A stretch of DNA of 64,000 nt from Shinella kummerowiae (GTDB lineage Bacteria > Pseudomonadota > Alphaproteobacteria > Rhizobiales > Rhizobiaceae): positions 682,001 through 746,000 of the forward strand of contig NZ_WUMK01000001.1 of NCBI RefSeq assembly GCF_009827055.1, written 5' to 3'. This document shows positions 1-9,510 of this stretch, piece by piece (position 1 is the stretch's first letter; each line of letters begins with the position of its first letter). The notes below the pieces were generated by a model. That model was given only the letters and a program-made list of their open reading frames with translations, searched no databases and was not told the origin of the DNA. Position numbers and translations under genes: made by a program.

Positions 1-1496
1 AACAGCAGGCCGGGATGGTTGACCACGGTGAGCGCCAGCACGCTTTCGCGCAATGCCGGCAGATCCTGCGCGCCGCGCACCAGCGCCGAACGCATCAGCC
101 GGTCGGAGATGCCGGTCGGAGCGGTATTGGCCTGCGATGCGTTGCGCCCGCCGCCCTTGCCCTGCCGGTTGCCGGAAAAGGTGCCGCCGCCCTGACGCTG
201 TGCGGGACGGAAGAAAGTGTTCAGCCGGTCGCGCATGTTCTGCTGATAGTGCCGGCGCACGTCCTCGTCGGCGATCACGGCGGTCACCTGGCGCAGGCGC
301 GCTTCCAGCGCCGCGCGGCTTTCCGGCGTGTCGAAATTCGCGCCCTGCACCTCGCGGCCCCAGATCATCTCGGCAAGCGGTCGGGCACCGGCCATCACCT
401 TGTCGAAGGGCGCGCGCCCCTCGTGGCGCACCAGATCGTCCGGGTCCTTGCCGTCCGGCAGCAAAGCAAAGCGAACGGTGCGCTCCGGCTTGATGAACGG
501 CAGCGCCAGATCGGCGGCGCGGTTGGCCGCCCGGATGCCCGCACCGTCGCCATCGAAGCACAGCACCGGCTCCGGCGTCATCTTCCACAGCAATTCGAGC
601 TGATTTTCGGTGAGCGCCGTACCGAGCGGCGCCACCGCATTCTCGATGCCCGCCTGATGGAGCGCGATCACGTCCATATAACCTTCGACGGCAATGATGG
701 TGCCCGGGCCGTCGGCGCCCTGCGCACCCTTGCGGGCACGGGCGTGATTGTAGAGCACGCTCCCCTTGTGGAACAGCTCGGTCTCGTTGGAATTCAGATA
801 CTTCGCCGGCGCATCCGGCGACATGGCGCGGCCGCCGAAGGCGATGACCTTTTCCCGGATCGACAGGATCGGGAACATGATGCGATCGCGAAAGCGGTCA
901 TAGGAGACCGGAATCTCCGGTCCGTGCACGACGAGGCCACACGCCTCGATCGCCTCCTTCGGCACGCCCTTGCCGGCCAGGAATTCCTTCAGCGCATTGC
1001 GGCTCTCCGGCGCAAAACCGAGCCGGAACGTCTCAATGGTGCGCCCCGTCAGGCCGCGATCGCGCAGATAGGCGCGCGCCTTCGCGCCGGCCGGTGTCTG
1101 AAGCTGGTCCTCGAAGAATCCGGTCGCCATTTCCATGACCTCGACGAGGCCCATGCGCTCCTTCTCGCGCAGCTCGGCCTGCGGATCCGGTTGCGGCATG
1201 GCGACGCCGGCAAGATCGGCGATCTGCTGCACGGCTTCCGGGAACGACAGCCCGTCGAGATCGGTGAGGAAGCGGAAATGATCGCCGGAAACGCCGCAGC
1301 CGAAACAATGGTAGCGGCCCTTGCGATCCTCGCAGTGGAAGCTCGGCGACTTTTCGCCGTGGAACGGGCAGCACGCCCAATAGTCACCGCGCGAGACATT
1401 GGTCTTGCGGCGGTCCCAGGTCACGCGCCTGCCGATCACGTCCGAAATGGAAACGCGGTCACGAATCTCGTCTAGGAAGGCGTTGGAAAAGCGCAT
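1..1496 (-). CDS. dnaG: DNA primase, C-terminal end cut by window edge
   Basis: This gene makes the RNA primers for DNA replication. The 498 visible codons start at the ATG at 1494-1496 and stay open to base 1, so the C-terminal helicase-binding part lies outside the window. The CHC2 zinc ribbon is visible near the start (Cys43, His46, Cys64, Cys67), followed by the Toprim catalytic core with EGYMD at about residues 271-275 and FDGDGAG at about 314-320. All these residues are intact, so the protein looks functional. In rhizobia dnaG sits near yqeY and carA, as here. The identification is very secure; only the missing 3' end is unknown. Confidence 0.97.
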   Translation of the reverse strand, partial: MRFSNAFLDEIRDRVSISDVIGRRVTWDRRKTNVSRGDYWACCPFHGEKSPSFHCEDRKGRYHCFGCGVSGDHFRFLTDLDGLSFPEAVQQIADLAGVAMPQPDPQAELREKERMGLVEVMEMATGFFEDQLQTPAGAKARAYLRDRGLTGRTIETFRLGFAPESRNALKEFLAGKGVPKEAIEACGLVVHGPEIPVSYDRFRDRIMFPILSIREKVIAFGGRAMSPDAPAKYLNSNETELFHKGSVLYNHARARKGAQGADGPGTIIAVEGYMDVIALHQAGIENAVAPLGTALTENQLELLWKMTPEPVLCFDGDGAGIRAANRAADLALPFIKPERTVRFALLPDGKDPDDLVRHEGRAPFDKVMAGARPLAEMIWGREVQGANFDTPESRAALEARLRQVTAVIADEDVRRHYQQNMRDRLNTFFRPAQRQGGGTFSGNRQGKGGGRNASQANTAPTGISDRLMRSALVRGAQDLPALRESVLALTVVNHPGLL

Positions 1497-1738
1497 GGGT
1501 CCCTCGGTCAGGCTTCATATAACCATGCCGGTGGCCCGCCGCCAGCAATAGTCGCCCACCCACAGCAATTCACAGGGGCAGAGTGCCGAAGCGCCGCTTG
1601 ATCCATTCTCTTTTGAGGGAATAGGTCGTTGGCGCCGGCGCACCAGATCGAACCACGGAACAGTACCTATCGCGCAATTTCGGTGTTTTTGTTCTCGCGC
1701 AGAACCGATATGGCATTCGGAACTGGGAACTCTGGAAG

Positions 1739-2287
1739 GTGATGGCAATTCCGATCATACCGCCCCTCTCGTTTACAACGCCCCGGCTGACATTGCAGGC
1801 CGCTCGATCTGAACACGCCGAAAGCCTGTTCGAGGCATATACCGGACAGCCTGAGGCCGCGCTTTACCTTCAGCGCCGCGAGCATTCGTCGCCTGCGCAA
1901 ACGCTCGCTGTCATAGAGACCTGGGGAGCAGGCAAATGGCTGGATAACAACCGTTTCGCCTGGACCATCCTTCTTCCGGAAGGCAAGGCGATCGGGTTGT
2001 TCCTCATGCTGATCGACAACACATCGGCCGAAATCCACTATGGAATCGGCACGACCCATTGGGGGCACGGGTTTGCGACAGAAGCGGGAAAAGCCGTCAT
2101 GAGTTGGGTCGTCAACGAATCGGGCCTGTCGGACGTCGCGACCTGCTGTGCCACGCAGCATATTGCCAGCCTGAAGGTGCTGGAAAAAATCGGCCTCGCG
2201 CGCATCAAACTGTTGCCTGCGCATATCCAGCTTGCCGCGAAGGGGCTGGCGACGGACGGATGGCTCTATCGCTGGACGCGATCCTGA
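1739..2287 (+). CDS. GNAT-family N-acetyltransferase (RimJ/RimL type)
   Basis: The protein of about 181 residues opens with a beta strand ending in TPRLTLQ, typical of RimJ/RimL-like acetyltransferases that use acetyl-CoA to modify amino groups. A segment GIGTTHWGHGFATEA near residue 103 corresponds to the acetyl-CoA-binding motif A (usually R/Q-x-x-G-x-G/A), though the motif is poorly conserved. A GTG at 1739 is followed directly by ATG at 1742; the purine run at 1734-1739 is too close to either to be convincing, so the start is uncertain. The gene diverges from dnaG and runs towards yqeY. The substrate cannot be deduced. Family call is fairly confident. Confidence 0.75.
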   Translation: MMAIPIIPPLSFTTPRLTLQAARSEHAESLFEAYTGQPEAALYLQRREHSSPAQTLAVIETWGAGKWLDNNRFAWTILLPEGKAIGLFLMLIDNTSAEIHYGIGTTHWGHGFATEAGKAVMSWVVNESGLSDVATCCATQHIASLKVLEKIGLARIKLLPAHIQLAAKGLATDGWLYRWTRS

Positions 2288-2414
2288 CCGCTTGAAAATC
2301 CGGTGGTTCGTAACGAACGCAGGCACTGAAAAGCCCTGCGGGGACTCTGTGGCAAAATCCAAGTTTCGCCACAGAGAATGATCGGTATCCAAGGCTCGTG
2401 CGGAGCCGGGATTC

Positions 2415-2864
2415 TTATTTCAGCAGTTCCTTCACCACACCGGAGGCCTTGGCGAAGTCCATCTGGCCGGGATAACGTTCTTTGAGCGCATTCATGCACT
2501 TGCCCATGTCGCGCAGGCCATGTGCACCGGTCTCGCTGACCAGGGACGCACAGAGCTCCTTCATCTTCTCTTCGGGAATCTGCGCCGGCATGAAGCTTTC
2601 GATGACAACGATTTCCTGGCGCTCCTGAGCGGCAAGCTCCGGGCGGCCGTTGTCGGCAAAGATTTTCGCCGATTCTTCGCGCTGCTTGATCATCTTGGCC
2701 AGGATCTGCATGATTTCGTCCGCCTCGACCGGGCCCTTGCCCATGCCGCGGTTGGCGATATCGCGATCCTTGATCGTTGCCTGGATCAACCTGAGCGTCG
2801 AAACGCGGCAGGAATCCTTTGCCTTCAGCGCATCCTTCAACGCATTTGCGAATTGCTCGCGCAT
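2415..2864 (-). CDS. GatB/YqeY domain protein
   Basis: A 149-residue protein of the YqeY family, which resembles the C-terminal tRNA-binding domain of the amidotransferase subunit GatB. The family hallmark is visible at the start (REQFANALKDALKAKD, then RVSTLRLI) and the C-terminal part has DMGKCMNALKERYPGQMD. The reading frame is open further upstream to 2975, but the ATG at 2862-2864 is preceded by GGAG at a 6-base distance and gives the usual family length of about 150 residues, so that start was chosen. It diverges from carA. Family proteins are implicated in tRNA metabolism but the precise role here is unknown. Confidence 0.85.
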   Translation of the reverse strand: MREQFANALKDALKAKDSCRVSTLRLIQATIKDRDIANRGMGKGPVEADEIMQILAKMIKQREESAKIFADNGRPELAAQERQEIVVIESFMPAQIPEEKMKELCASLVSETGAHGLRDMGKCMNALKERYPGQMDFAKASGVVKELLK

Positions 2865-3188
2865 CATTTTCTCCATTGGAAGCCGCCCGGCGCCGGTTGT
2901 CCGGACGGTCTTCGATTGTGCCTTCTCGTGCATGCTCATAGACCGACGAAGGGGGCGGTCGCAAACGGATTGCATAAGCGATTGAATTTACTCGCTTTAT
3001 ATTTCCACGCAATCCACAGGCGGCGGTTGACCCCGTCATCCGCTTTGTCTATTTTCCGGCACCTGCACGAAATTTGGCAATCAGGGCGAACCAACGCGGG
3101 TTTCCGCGCGCCCTTGCCTGCGACTTAAATGGTGCCCGGTCCCTTGGCTTTCAAGCCTTGGCACCCCGGCTCCGGAAAAGGGATGCTC
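2865..3188. other. Divergent yqeY/carA intergenic region, no gene
   Basis: These 324 bases separate the divergent yqeY and carA genes and should hold both promoters. I see no convincing protein gene. Near carA there is a modest imperfect hairpin at about 3130-3165 (outer arms GGTGCC and GGCACC, inner CTTG and CAAG) without a T run, so it is not an intrinsic terminator. No canonical -35/-10 pair stood out. Confidence 0.5.
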
Positions 3189-4397
3189 ATGACCTCGACC
3201 CCCGCATGGACCACCGAAAAGCCAACCGCCCTGCTCGTCCTTGCCGACGGCACGGTGATCGAAGGCAAGGGCATCGGCGCCACCGGCAAGGTGACGGCGG
3301 AAGTCTGCTTCAACACGGCACTGACCGGCTACCAGGAAATCCTCACCGACCCCTCCTATCTCGGCCAGATCGTCACCTTCACCTTCCCGCATATCGGCAA
3401 TATCGGCGCCAATGACGAGGATATCGAAGACCTGACGCCCGCCGCCCGCCACGGCGCCGTCGGCACGATCTTCAAGGCCGATATCACCGAGCCGTCGAAC
3501 TACCGCGCCACGAAGCACCTCGACGCCTGGCTGAAGGCCCGCGGCATCATCGGCCTCTCCGGCATCGACACGCGCGCGCTGACCGCCTGGATCCGCGAAA
3601 ACGGCGCACCGAACGCGGTGATCGCCCACGACCCGAACGGCGTCTTCGACATCGAGACGCTGAAGGCGGAAGCCAAGGCCTGGAGCGGTCTCGTCGGCCT
3701 CGATCTCGCCAAGGTCGCCTCCTCCGGCCAGTCCGCGCGCTGGAGCGAAAAGCCCTGGGTGTGGAACGAGGGTGCCGAAGACCTCGCGGATGCCGACGTG
3801 AAATACCACATCGTCGCGCTCGACTATGGCGTGAAGCGTAACATCCTGCGCCTCTTCGCCGGCCTCGGCTGCAAGGTCACCGTCATGCCGGCAACAACGA
3901 GCGCTGACGAGGTGCTCGCCCAGAAGCCGGACGGCATCTTCCTCTCGAACGGCCCGGGCGATCCGGCCGCCACCGGCGAATATGCCGTGCCGGTCATCAA
4001 GAGGCTGATCGAAACCGGCATCCCGGTCTTCGGCATCTGCCTCGGCCACCAGATGCTGGGTCTCGCCGTCGGTGCCACCACCGAAAAGATGCACCAGGGC
4101 CACCACGGCGCAAACCACCCGGTGAAGGACCACACGACGGGCAAGGTCGAGATCGTCTCGATGAACCACGGCTTCGCCGTCGCCTCGTCCTCGCTGCCCG
4201 CCGGTGTCGAAGAAACCCACATCTCGCTGTTCGACGGCTCGAACTGCGGCCTGCGCCTCACCGGCAAGCCAGTCTTCTCCGTCCAGCACCACCCGGAAGC
4301 CTCCCCCGGCCCGCAGGACAGCCACTACCTCTTCCGCCGCTTCATCAACCTGGTGCGTGAGAAGAAGGGTGAAGAGGCCATTCCAGAGCGGGCGTAA
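3189..4397 (+). CDS. carA: Carbamoyl-phosphate synthase small (glutaminase) subunit
   Basis: CarA hydrolyses glutamine and channels ammonia to CarB for carbamoyl phosphate, feeding arginine and pyrimidine synthesis. The 402-residue protein has the CarA N-terminal domain (VLADGTVIEGKGIGA, then FNTALTGYQEILTDPSY) and a class I glutamine amidotransferase domain with the nucleophile motif GICLGHQM near residue 280 and the His-Glu pair in HHPEASPGPQDS near the C-terminus. The ATG at 3189 was chosen over 3183 and 3129 because AAGGG lies at a proper distance and the length matches rhizobial CarA. Unlike enteric bacteria, carB lies 13 kb away rather than directly downstream. A strong terminator follows. 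Confidence 0.97.
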   Translation: MTSTPAWTTEKPTALLVLADGTVIEGKGIGATGKVTAEVCFNTALTGYQEILTDPSYLGQIVTFTFPHIGNIGANDEDIEDLTPAARHGAVGTIFKADITEPSNYRATKHLDAWLKARGIIGLSGIDTRALTAWIRENGAPNAVIAHDPNGVFDIETLKAEAKAWSGLVGLDLAKVASSGQSARWSEKPWVWNEGAEDLADADVKYHIVALDYGVKRNILRLFAGLGCKVTVMPATTSADEVLAQKPDGIFLSNGPGDPAATGEYAVPVIKRLIETGIPVFGICLGHQMLGLAVGATTEKMHQGHHGANHPVKDHTTGKVEIVSMNHGFAVASSSLPAGVEETHISLFDGSNCGLRLTGKPVFSVQHHPEASPGPQDSHYLFRRFINLVREKKGEEAIPERA

Positions 4398-4416
4398 GCG
4401 TCCCCACCACACAATC

Positions 4417-4448
4417 AAGGCCCCGGACAATGTCCGGGGCCTTTTAGT
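4417..4448 (+). terminator. Intrinsic terminator after carA
   Basis: Complementary arms AAGGCCCCGGACA and TGTCCGGGGCCTT flank a two-base loop and are followed by a short T tract. It lies 20 bases after the carA stop and ends the carA transcript. Confidence 0.9.
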
Positions 4449-4527
4449 TTTGGCATCCTAGAAACCTGCCGCTGCCCCCAAGCGCGGCTTGCTGCCGCCG
4501 GCCACGCTCCCATAGGGGAGCGACGGC

Positions 4528-5913
4528 TCATGCTGGGCGAACGACAGCTCTCTGCCGCACCAGCCGATAAAAACGCCAGTTGAGCAAAACCGACGCGGCG
4601 GCGAGGCCGGCGAGGAAGCCGAACCAGACGCCGATGCCGCCGAAACCGGCCGGGAAGGCGAAGAACCAGGCGGCAAGAAAACCGATCGGCCAGTAGGAGA
4701 TCAGCGCCAGGATCATCGGGATGCGCGTATCCTTCAGGCCACGCAACAGGCCGGCGGCGATCGCCTGCAAGCCGTCGACGAGCTGGAAGACACCGGCAAT
4801 CACCACGAAGGGGCCGGCGATGGCGAGCACGGCCGCCGAATCCCTGCCCGCCTTGTCGAGGAAGATCGAGGCGAGCGTCGTCGGAATGACGGCGAAGAGG
4901 ATGCCGCCACCGACGGCGATGACCGCGGCGACGATGAGCACGGCCCAGGCGGCGCGCACGACGCCGAGATGATCACCCCGGCCATGGGCTACGCCGACAC
5001 GCACCGTGCCGGCCTGCGCCAGGCCGAGCGGGATCATGAAGGCGATGGAGGCGAGCTGCAGCGCGATGCCATGGGCGGCAAGCTCCAGCGTGCCGATATT
5101 GCCCATCAGAAGCGAGGCCCCGGTGAAGAGGCTGACCTCTGCCAGCATGGTCAGGCCGATCGGCAGGCCGAGATGAACGACCTCGCGAAAAGCCTGCCAG
5201 TCCGGCCGCCAGAAGCGCACGAAGAGCTCGTAGCGGCGCATGTCGGCACGCGACTGGATATAGGCGGTGATCAGCAGGAAGCTCAGTACGTTGACGACGA
5301 CGGAGGCGATGGCCGCCCCCTCCATGCCGAGCGCCGGGAGACCGAAATGGCCGAGCACCAGGGCGTAGGCGAGGATCGCGTTGACCGTCAGGATGGTGAA
5401 CGTGACATAGAGCACGATGCCGGCCCGGCCATGCGCGCTGACGAGGCCACGCAGCGTCATAAAGAGTAGCGCCGGGCCCATGCCCCATTGCGCGATCTTC
5501 AGATAATTGCCGGCAAGGGCCGCCACTTCCGGCTTCTGGCCGGAGTAAAGCAGGATGCTTTCAGCGCTGTAGAAGAGCGGGATCATCAGCACGGAATAGA
5601 GCAGCACCACCCACATACCCATGCGCACCGAGCGGCGCACGGAAACGGTGTCGCCCCGGCCATAGGCCTGCGCCACCATGGGCATGACGGCATTGGCAAA
5701 ACCCGAGCCGAGGATGAAGATGGTGAAGAAGAACTGGCTCGACAGCACGATCGCCGCCAGATGCGCAGCACCGAGCCGACCGAGGATGACCACATCCGTC
5801 GTGTGAATGCCGAGCTGGGCGAGCTGCGCGCCGATCAACGGCACGCCGAGGGTAAAGGTCGTCCGGAAATGGGCGGCCCAGCTATTGTCCTCGCGATGCG
5901 TGGCGATGTGCAT
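4528..5913 (-). CDS. MATE-family multidrug/Na+ or H+ antiporter (NorM-like)
   Basis: A 461-residue membrane protein with about 12 hydrophobic segments, matching the MATE family length. The N-terminal region FTLGVPLIGAQLAQLGIHTTDVVILGRLG is the conserved first-helix signature of NorM-type exporters, which use ion gradients to expel cationic drugs. The start ATG at 5911-5913 was chosen over an upstream in-frame start at 5946 because homologues begin with a short hydrophilic tail. It is followed on the same strand (reading leftwards) by nothing; upstream lies another efflux gene in the same direction, 151 bases away, so the two could be cotranscribed but need not be. Substrate unknown. Confidence 0.92.
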   Translation of the reverse strand: MHIATHREDNSWAAHFRTTFTLGVPLIGAQLAQLGIHTTDVVILGRLGAAHLAAIVLSSQFFFTIFILGSGFANAVMPMVAQAYGRGDTVSVRRSVRMGMWVVLLYSVLMIPLFYSAESILLYSGQKPEVAALAGNYLKIAQWGMGPALLFMTLRGLVSAHGRAGIVLYVTFTILTVNAILAYALVLGHFGLPALGMEGAAIASVVVNVLSFLLITAYIQSRADMRRYELFVRFWRPDWQAFREVVHLGLPIGLTMLAEVSLFTGASLLMGNIGTLELAAHGIALQLASIAFMIPLGLAQAGTVRVGVAHGRGDHLGVVRAAWAVLIVAAVIAVGGGILFAVIPTTLASIFLDKAGRDSAAVLAIAGPFVVIAGVFQLVDGLQAIAAGLLRGLKDTRIPMILALISYWPIGFLAAWFFAFPAGFGGIGVWFGFLAGLAAASVLLNWRFYRLVRQRAVVRPA

Positions 5914-6064
5914 GATAGTTCTCACTTTCGCGTTGCTTCGGATCACAAGTTCCGGCCGCGATCAATCGAATAGATTTGATGTTTTCATCAAATCCGCGCG
6001 AAACCGGGCTTTTCGCTCCCGATTCCGGCAAAAATTTCGTCAAAACGTCACGTTTGAAGGCGCT

Positions 6065-7318
6065 TCAGGCGTTTTCCGGCGCCAAAGTCTCCGCCGGGCC
6101 AGCACCGGCACCACGCAGCTTCACCGCGAAGATCGCCAGACCGACGAGCAGGATCACCGCGGCGAGCGCATAGGGCGCGCCGGCAAACACCACCGGCGCC
6201 TGAGGCCCGGTGAAGTGGCTGAACACCTGCGTGAAGATCAGCGGCCCGATGATCGTGGTGAAGCTGGAGACGCTGGTGAGCGCGCCCTGCAACTCCCCTT
6301 GCGCCGACGGCGGCACGCGGGCCGAAGCGATGGAGCGCAAAGGGGGATCCGCCAGGCTTTCCAGCGCCGTGCAGGCGATCACGACATAGACCATCCAACC
6401 CTGCCAGGCCGCACCGTAGCCGGCAAGACCCAGCATGGAGAAGGAAAGGCCGAGCACCGCCGTGCGATATTCGCCGAGCTTCGGCACGACACGCGGCAGC
6501 ACGAAAGCCATGACGATGGCGCCGCCGATGCCGAAAACACCGAGCGACAGGCCGATCTGTCCTTCGCTCCAGCCATAGCGGAACGCGGCGACGAAAGACC
6601 AGACGGAGGGATAGACGGCGTGCGCCAGCCAGTAACAGAAGAAGACGAGTCCGATCCACAGCACGCCGGGATAGTTGCGCATCTGGAGGAGCGCGCCAAG
6701 CGGATTGGCACGGGAGAACTCGAAGCGGCGGCGGTTGGCGGGTTCCAGGCTCTCGGGTAGCAGAAACCAGGCCGCGACGAAATTGAGGAAGGCAAGCGCC
6801 GCCGCGCCATAGAACGGGACGCGCGGCCCGAACTCGCCAAGCAGGCCGCCGACCACCGGCCCGAGCGCGAACCCCGTGCCGAAGGCAATGCCCATCAATC
6901 CGAAGTTTTTCGCACGCGTTTCATCGGTCGAGACGTCGGCGATATAGGCGGCGGCCGTGCCGAAGCTCGCGCCGCTGATGCCGGCCAGCACCCGGCCGAC
7001 GAAGAGCATCCAGTAGCTCGTCGCGAGCGCACAGATGAGGTTGTCGATGGCGAAGGTGAGAATGCACGCGAGCAGCACCGGCCGCCGGCCGAAACGATCG
7101 GACAGGTTGCCGATGAACGGCGCGAACAGGAACTGCATGCCGGCATAGACGAGCAGCAGCCAGCCACCATCAATCGCCGCCTCGCTGATGCTGTCACCCG
7201 TCAGCTCGCGCAGATAGGTCGGCAGAACCGGCATGATGATGGCGATGCCGATCACATCGAGGAACATGATCATGAAGACGAGGGAGAGCCCGCGCCGGGT
7301 GGTCCTGGCATCGATCAT
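6065..7318 (-). CDS. Major facilitator transporter, TetA-like drug exporter
   Basis: A 417-residue protein with 12 predicted membrane spans. The cytoplasmic loop 2-3 motif GNLSDRFGRRPVLL is the signature of drug:H+ antiporter-1 transporters, and the first span plus GIAIIMPVLPTYLREL closely resembles class TetA tetracycline exporters. Conserved motif C-like GFALGPVVGG lies in span 5. Such TetA-like proteins are common in rhizobial chromosomes and usually are not clinical tetracycline resistance genes; no TetR repressor gene is adjacent, which argues against an inducible tet cassette. The start ATG at 7316-7318 fits the family N-terminus. Confidence 0.9.
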   Translation of the reverse strand: MIDARTTRRGLSLVFMIMFLDVIGIAIIMPVLPTYLRELTGDSISEAAIDGGWLLLVYAGMQFLFAPFIGNLSDRFGRRPVLLACILTFAIDNLICALATSYWMLFVGRVLAGISGASFGTAAAYIADVSTDETRAKNFGLMGIAFGTGFALGPVVGGLLGEFGPRVPFYGAAALAFLNFVAAWFLLPESLEPANRRRFEFSRANPLGALLQMRNYPGVLWIGLVFFCYWLAHAVYPSVWSFVAAFRYGWSEGQIGLSLGVFGIGGAIVMAFVLPRVVPKLGEYRTAVLGLSFSMLGLAGYGAAWQGWMVYVVIACTALESLADPPLRSIASARVPPSAQGELQGALTSVSSFTTIIGPLIFTQVFSHFTGPQAPVVFAGAPYALAAVILLVGLAIFAVKLRGAGAGPAETLAPENA

Positions 7319-7461
7319 GCTATGCCCTCTGGAATGATCAGAGCCCGACCGGGCGGGCGAAAACGTCAGGCAGAGAGTTCTATTTCACTTTTCTACGCGA
7401 AACAATCCGTGAACATCGGAAACTTTTTGATGAATCCGATACATTTTGCTGATCCCACATG

Positions 7462-8364
7462 TCACTCGACCCAGGGGTTTGCCTTCACGAAATCCACGAA
7501 GGCGCGCAACGGAACGGGCATCAGGGTGCGGCTCGGATAATAGAGGAAGGGACCGGAGAACGTCTGGATCCAGTCCGGCATCACCACCTGCAGCGCACCG
7601 GAGGCAAGGCCGGGCGCCAAGAATTCCTCAAACGTGCAGACGATGCCAAGACCGGCGACGGCCGCATGCTGCTCGACCTCGTTCGATTCCGAGATCAGGC
7701 AGGCCGGCGGCGTGATCGACACCCTCTCCTCTCCCCGCTCGAACAGCCAGGTCAGGACGCGGCCGCTTGCGAAGCGGTGCAGGATGCAGCGATGCTGCAT
7801 CAGGTCGCGCGGATGTTCCGGCACGCCGTGTTCGGCAAGATAGGAGGGCGCGGCCGCCACCACAAAACGCTGGCGGCGCGGGCCGATCGGCACGGCGATC
7901 ATATCCTGGTGCAGCGCTTCTTCATAACGTATCCCGGCGTCGAAACCCGCGGCCAGCACATCCACCAGCGCATCGTTGGAGGCGACTTCCAGCGTGATGC
8001 CCGGATAGGCCTTGAGAAAGGGCGTGACGATCGGCGGCAGCACGAAGCGGGCAACAATGCCCGGCACGTTGAGCCGCAGCCGGCCAACCGGGCGGTCGCG
8101 AAGGCTATTGACGCCATCGATCGCCGCCTCGACCTCGGACAGCGCCGGCGCCAGCCGTTCGAGCAGACGCTCGCCGGCATCCGTCAGGGTCACGCTGCGC
8201 GTCGTGCGGTTGAACAGGCGAAGGTCGAGCCGCGCCTCCAGCCGCCGCATGGCCTCGGACAGTGTCGAGGCGGAGACGCCGCGCAGTTTTGCCGCAGCGC
8301 GAAAACTTTTCACGCGGGCGATCGCGACAAAGGCGTCGAGATCGGCAAGGGGAATGGAACTCAT
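7462..8364 (-). CDS. LysR-family transcriptional regulator
   Basis: The 300-residue protein has an N-terminal winged helix-turn-helix (LADLDAFVAIARVKSFRAAAKLRGVSASTLSEAMRRLE) and a LysR substrate-binding domain. The C-terminal piece resembles regulators of the CrgA/PA0477 kind that sit next to oxidoreductases. An ATG at 8362-8364 was preferred to 8391. It diverges from the aldo/keto reductase gene with 104 bases between them, the classic arrangement for a LysR activator and its target. I infer that it regulates that gene in response to an unknown small ligand. Confidence 0.9.
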   Translation of the reverse strand: MSSIPLADLDAFVAIARVKSFRAAAKLRGVSASTLSEAMRRLEARLDLRLFNRTTRSVTLTDAGERLLERLAPALSEVEAAIDGVNSLRDRPVGRLRLNVPGIVARFVLPPIVTPFLKAYPGITLEVASNDALVDVLAAGFDAGIRYEEALHQDMIAVPIGPRRQRFVVAAAPSYLAEHGVPEHPRDLMQHRCILHRFASGRVLTWLFERGEERVSITPPACLISESNEVEQHAAVAGLGIVCTFEEFLAPGLASGALQVVMPDWIQTFSGPFLYYPSRTLMPVPLRAFVDFVKANPWVE

Positions 8365-8468
8365 TGTTCGGATATCCGCACGGCTTGTCAAGCAGAGGCC
8401 GGATTATCGCACAAAGCCGGACGCGGTAAAAGAGCGTCGACCAGAAGGCAGATCACAGGAGAGACGCC

Positions 8469-9467
8469 ATGAAAACCGTAACCCTCGGCAAAACCGGCCC
8501 CACCGTTTCCACACTCGGGCTTGGCTGCATGGGCATGTCCGGCATGTATGGCCCGGCCGACCGGGCAGAAAGCATCGCCACCATCCACGCCGCATTGGAC
8601 GCCGGCATCAACCTGCTCGATACCGGTGATTTCTACGGCATGGGCCACAACGAGATGCTGATCGCCGAGGCGCTGAAGGAGCGCCGCCGCGAGGATGTGG
8701 TGCTGAGCGTGAAGTTCGGTGCGTTGCGCGGACCGGACGGCATATGGAGCGGCTATGATTCCCGCCCTGCGGCGATCCGGAACTTTCTCGCCTATTCCCT
8801 GCAACGGCTCGGCACCGACCATATCGACATCTATCGGCCGTCCCGTCTCGATCCGAACGTGCCGATCGAGGAAACCATCGGCGCCCTCGCCGACCTCGTG
8901 AAGGCCGGTTATATCCGCCATATCGGGCTTTCGGAAGTCGGCTCGGAAACGATCCGCCGCGCGGCCGCCATACATCCGATCTCGGATTTGCAGATCGAGT
9001 ACTCGCTGATCTCCCGCGGCATCGAGGACGACATCCTGCCGACCTGCCGGGCCCTCGGCATTCCCGTCACCGCCTATGGCGTGCTGTCACGCGGCCTGAT
9101 CAGCGGCCATTGGCAGAAGGGTGCAACCGCCGGCGGCGATTTCCGCACCATGAGCCCGCGCTTCCAGGAGGGCAATGTCGACCGCAATCTCGCCCTGGTT
9201 GAGGCGCTGCGCCGCGTGGCGGAGGAGAAAGGTGCAAGCGTCGCCCAACTCGCCATCGCCTGGGTGGCGGCACAGGGCGCGGACATCGTGCCGCTGGTCG
9301 GTGCACGCCGCCGCGACCGGTTGGTGGAGGCGCTGGGGTCGCAACAGGTCACGCTCAGCGAAACGGATCTTGCCGCCATGGAGGCCGCTATGCCAAAGGA
9401 CGCGGCCGCCGGCGAACGTTACCCGGCCGCCCAGCTCGTCCATATGGACAGCGAAAAACGGACGTGA
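8469..9467 (+). CDS. Aldo/keto reductase with catalytic His replaced
   Basis: A 332-residue TIM-barrel NADPH-dependent reductase. The N-terminal signature LGLGCMGMSGMYG and the tetrad residues Asp and Tyr (LLDTGDFYG) and Lys (LSVKFGA) are present. Where family members normally have His (Y-x-L-H-R/W-x-D) this protein reads IYRPSRLDP, so the catalytic His is a Ser. AGGAG lies 6 bases before the ATG. It is divergent from a LysR regulator that probably controls it. The reduced substrate is unknown; the His loss suggests altered catalysis or a distinct subfamily (such YRPxRLDP proteins are common in proteobacteria, from memory). Confidence 0.9.
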   Translation: MKTVTLGKTGPTVSTLGLGCMGMSGMYGPADRAESIATIHAALDAGINLLDTGDFYGMGHNEMLIAEALKERRREDVVLSVKFGALRGPDGIWSGYDSRPAAIRNFLAYSLQRLGTDHIDIYRPSRLDPNVPIEETIGALADLVKAGYIRHIGLSEVGSETIRRAAAIHPISDLQIEYSLISRGIEDDILPTCRALGIPVTAYGVLSRGLISGHWQKGATAGGDFRTMSPRFQEGNVDRNLALVEALRRVAEEKGASVAQLAIAWVAAQGADIVPLVGARRRDRLVEALGSQQVTLSETDLAAMEAAMPKDAAAGERYPAAQLVHMDSEKRT

Positions 9468-9510
9468 TCCGCCTCACTCCGTTGCAATGGATATAAGACC
9501 AACCTCTCTT

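Noticed and set aside
1691-1705. GTTCT-N5-AGAAC palindrome upstream of the GNAT gene as an SOS box.
   Set aside because: It is an inverted repeat with the wrong geometry for alphaproteobacterial LexA, which needs a direct repeat GTTC-N7-GTTC.
3130-3165. Hairpin in the carA leader suggesting attenuation.
   Set aside because: Only six plus four base pairs with a large internal loop and no T run or leader peptide.
4505-4522. Hairpin just after the MATE stop codon as terminator.
   Set aside because: A seven-base-pair stem exists but there is no T run on the minus strand.
6065-7318. Transferable tetracycline resistance.
   Set aside because: The gene is TetA-like but lacks a divergent TetR repressor and any mobile element, so a chromosomal general exporter is more likely.
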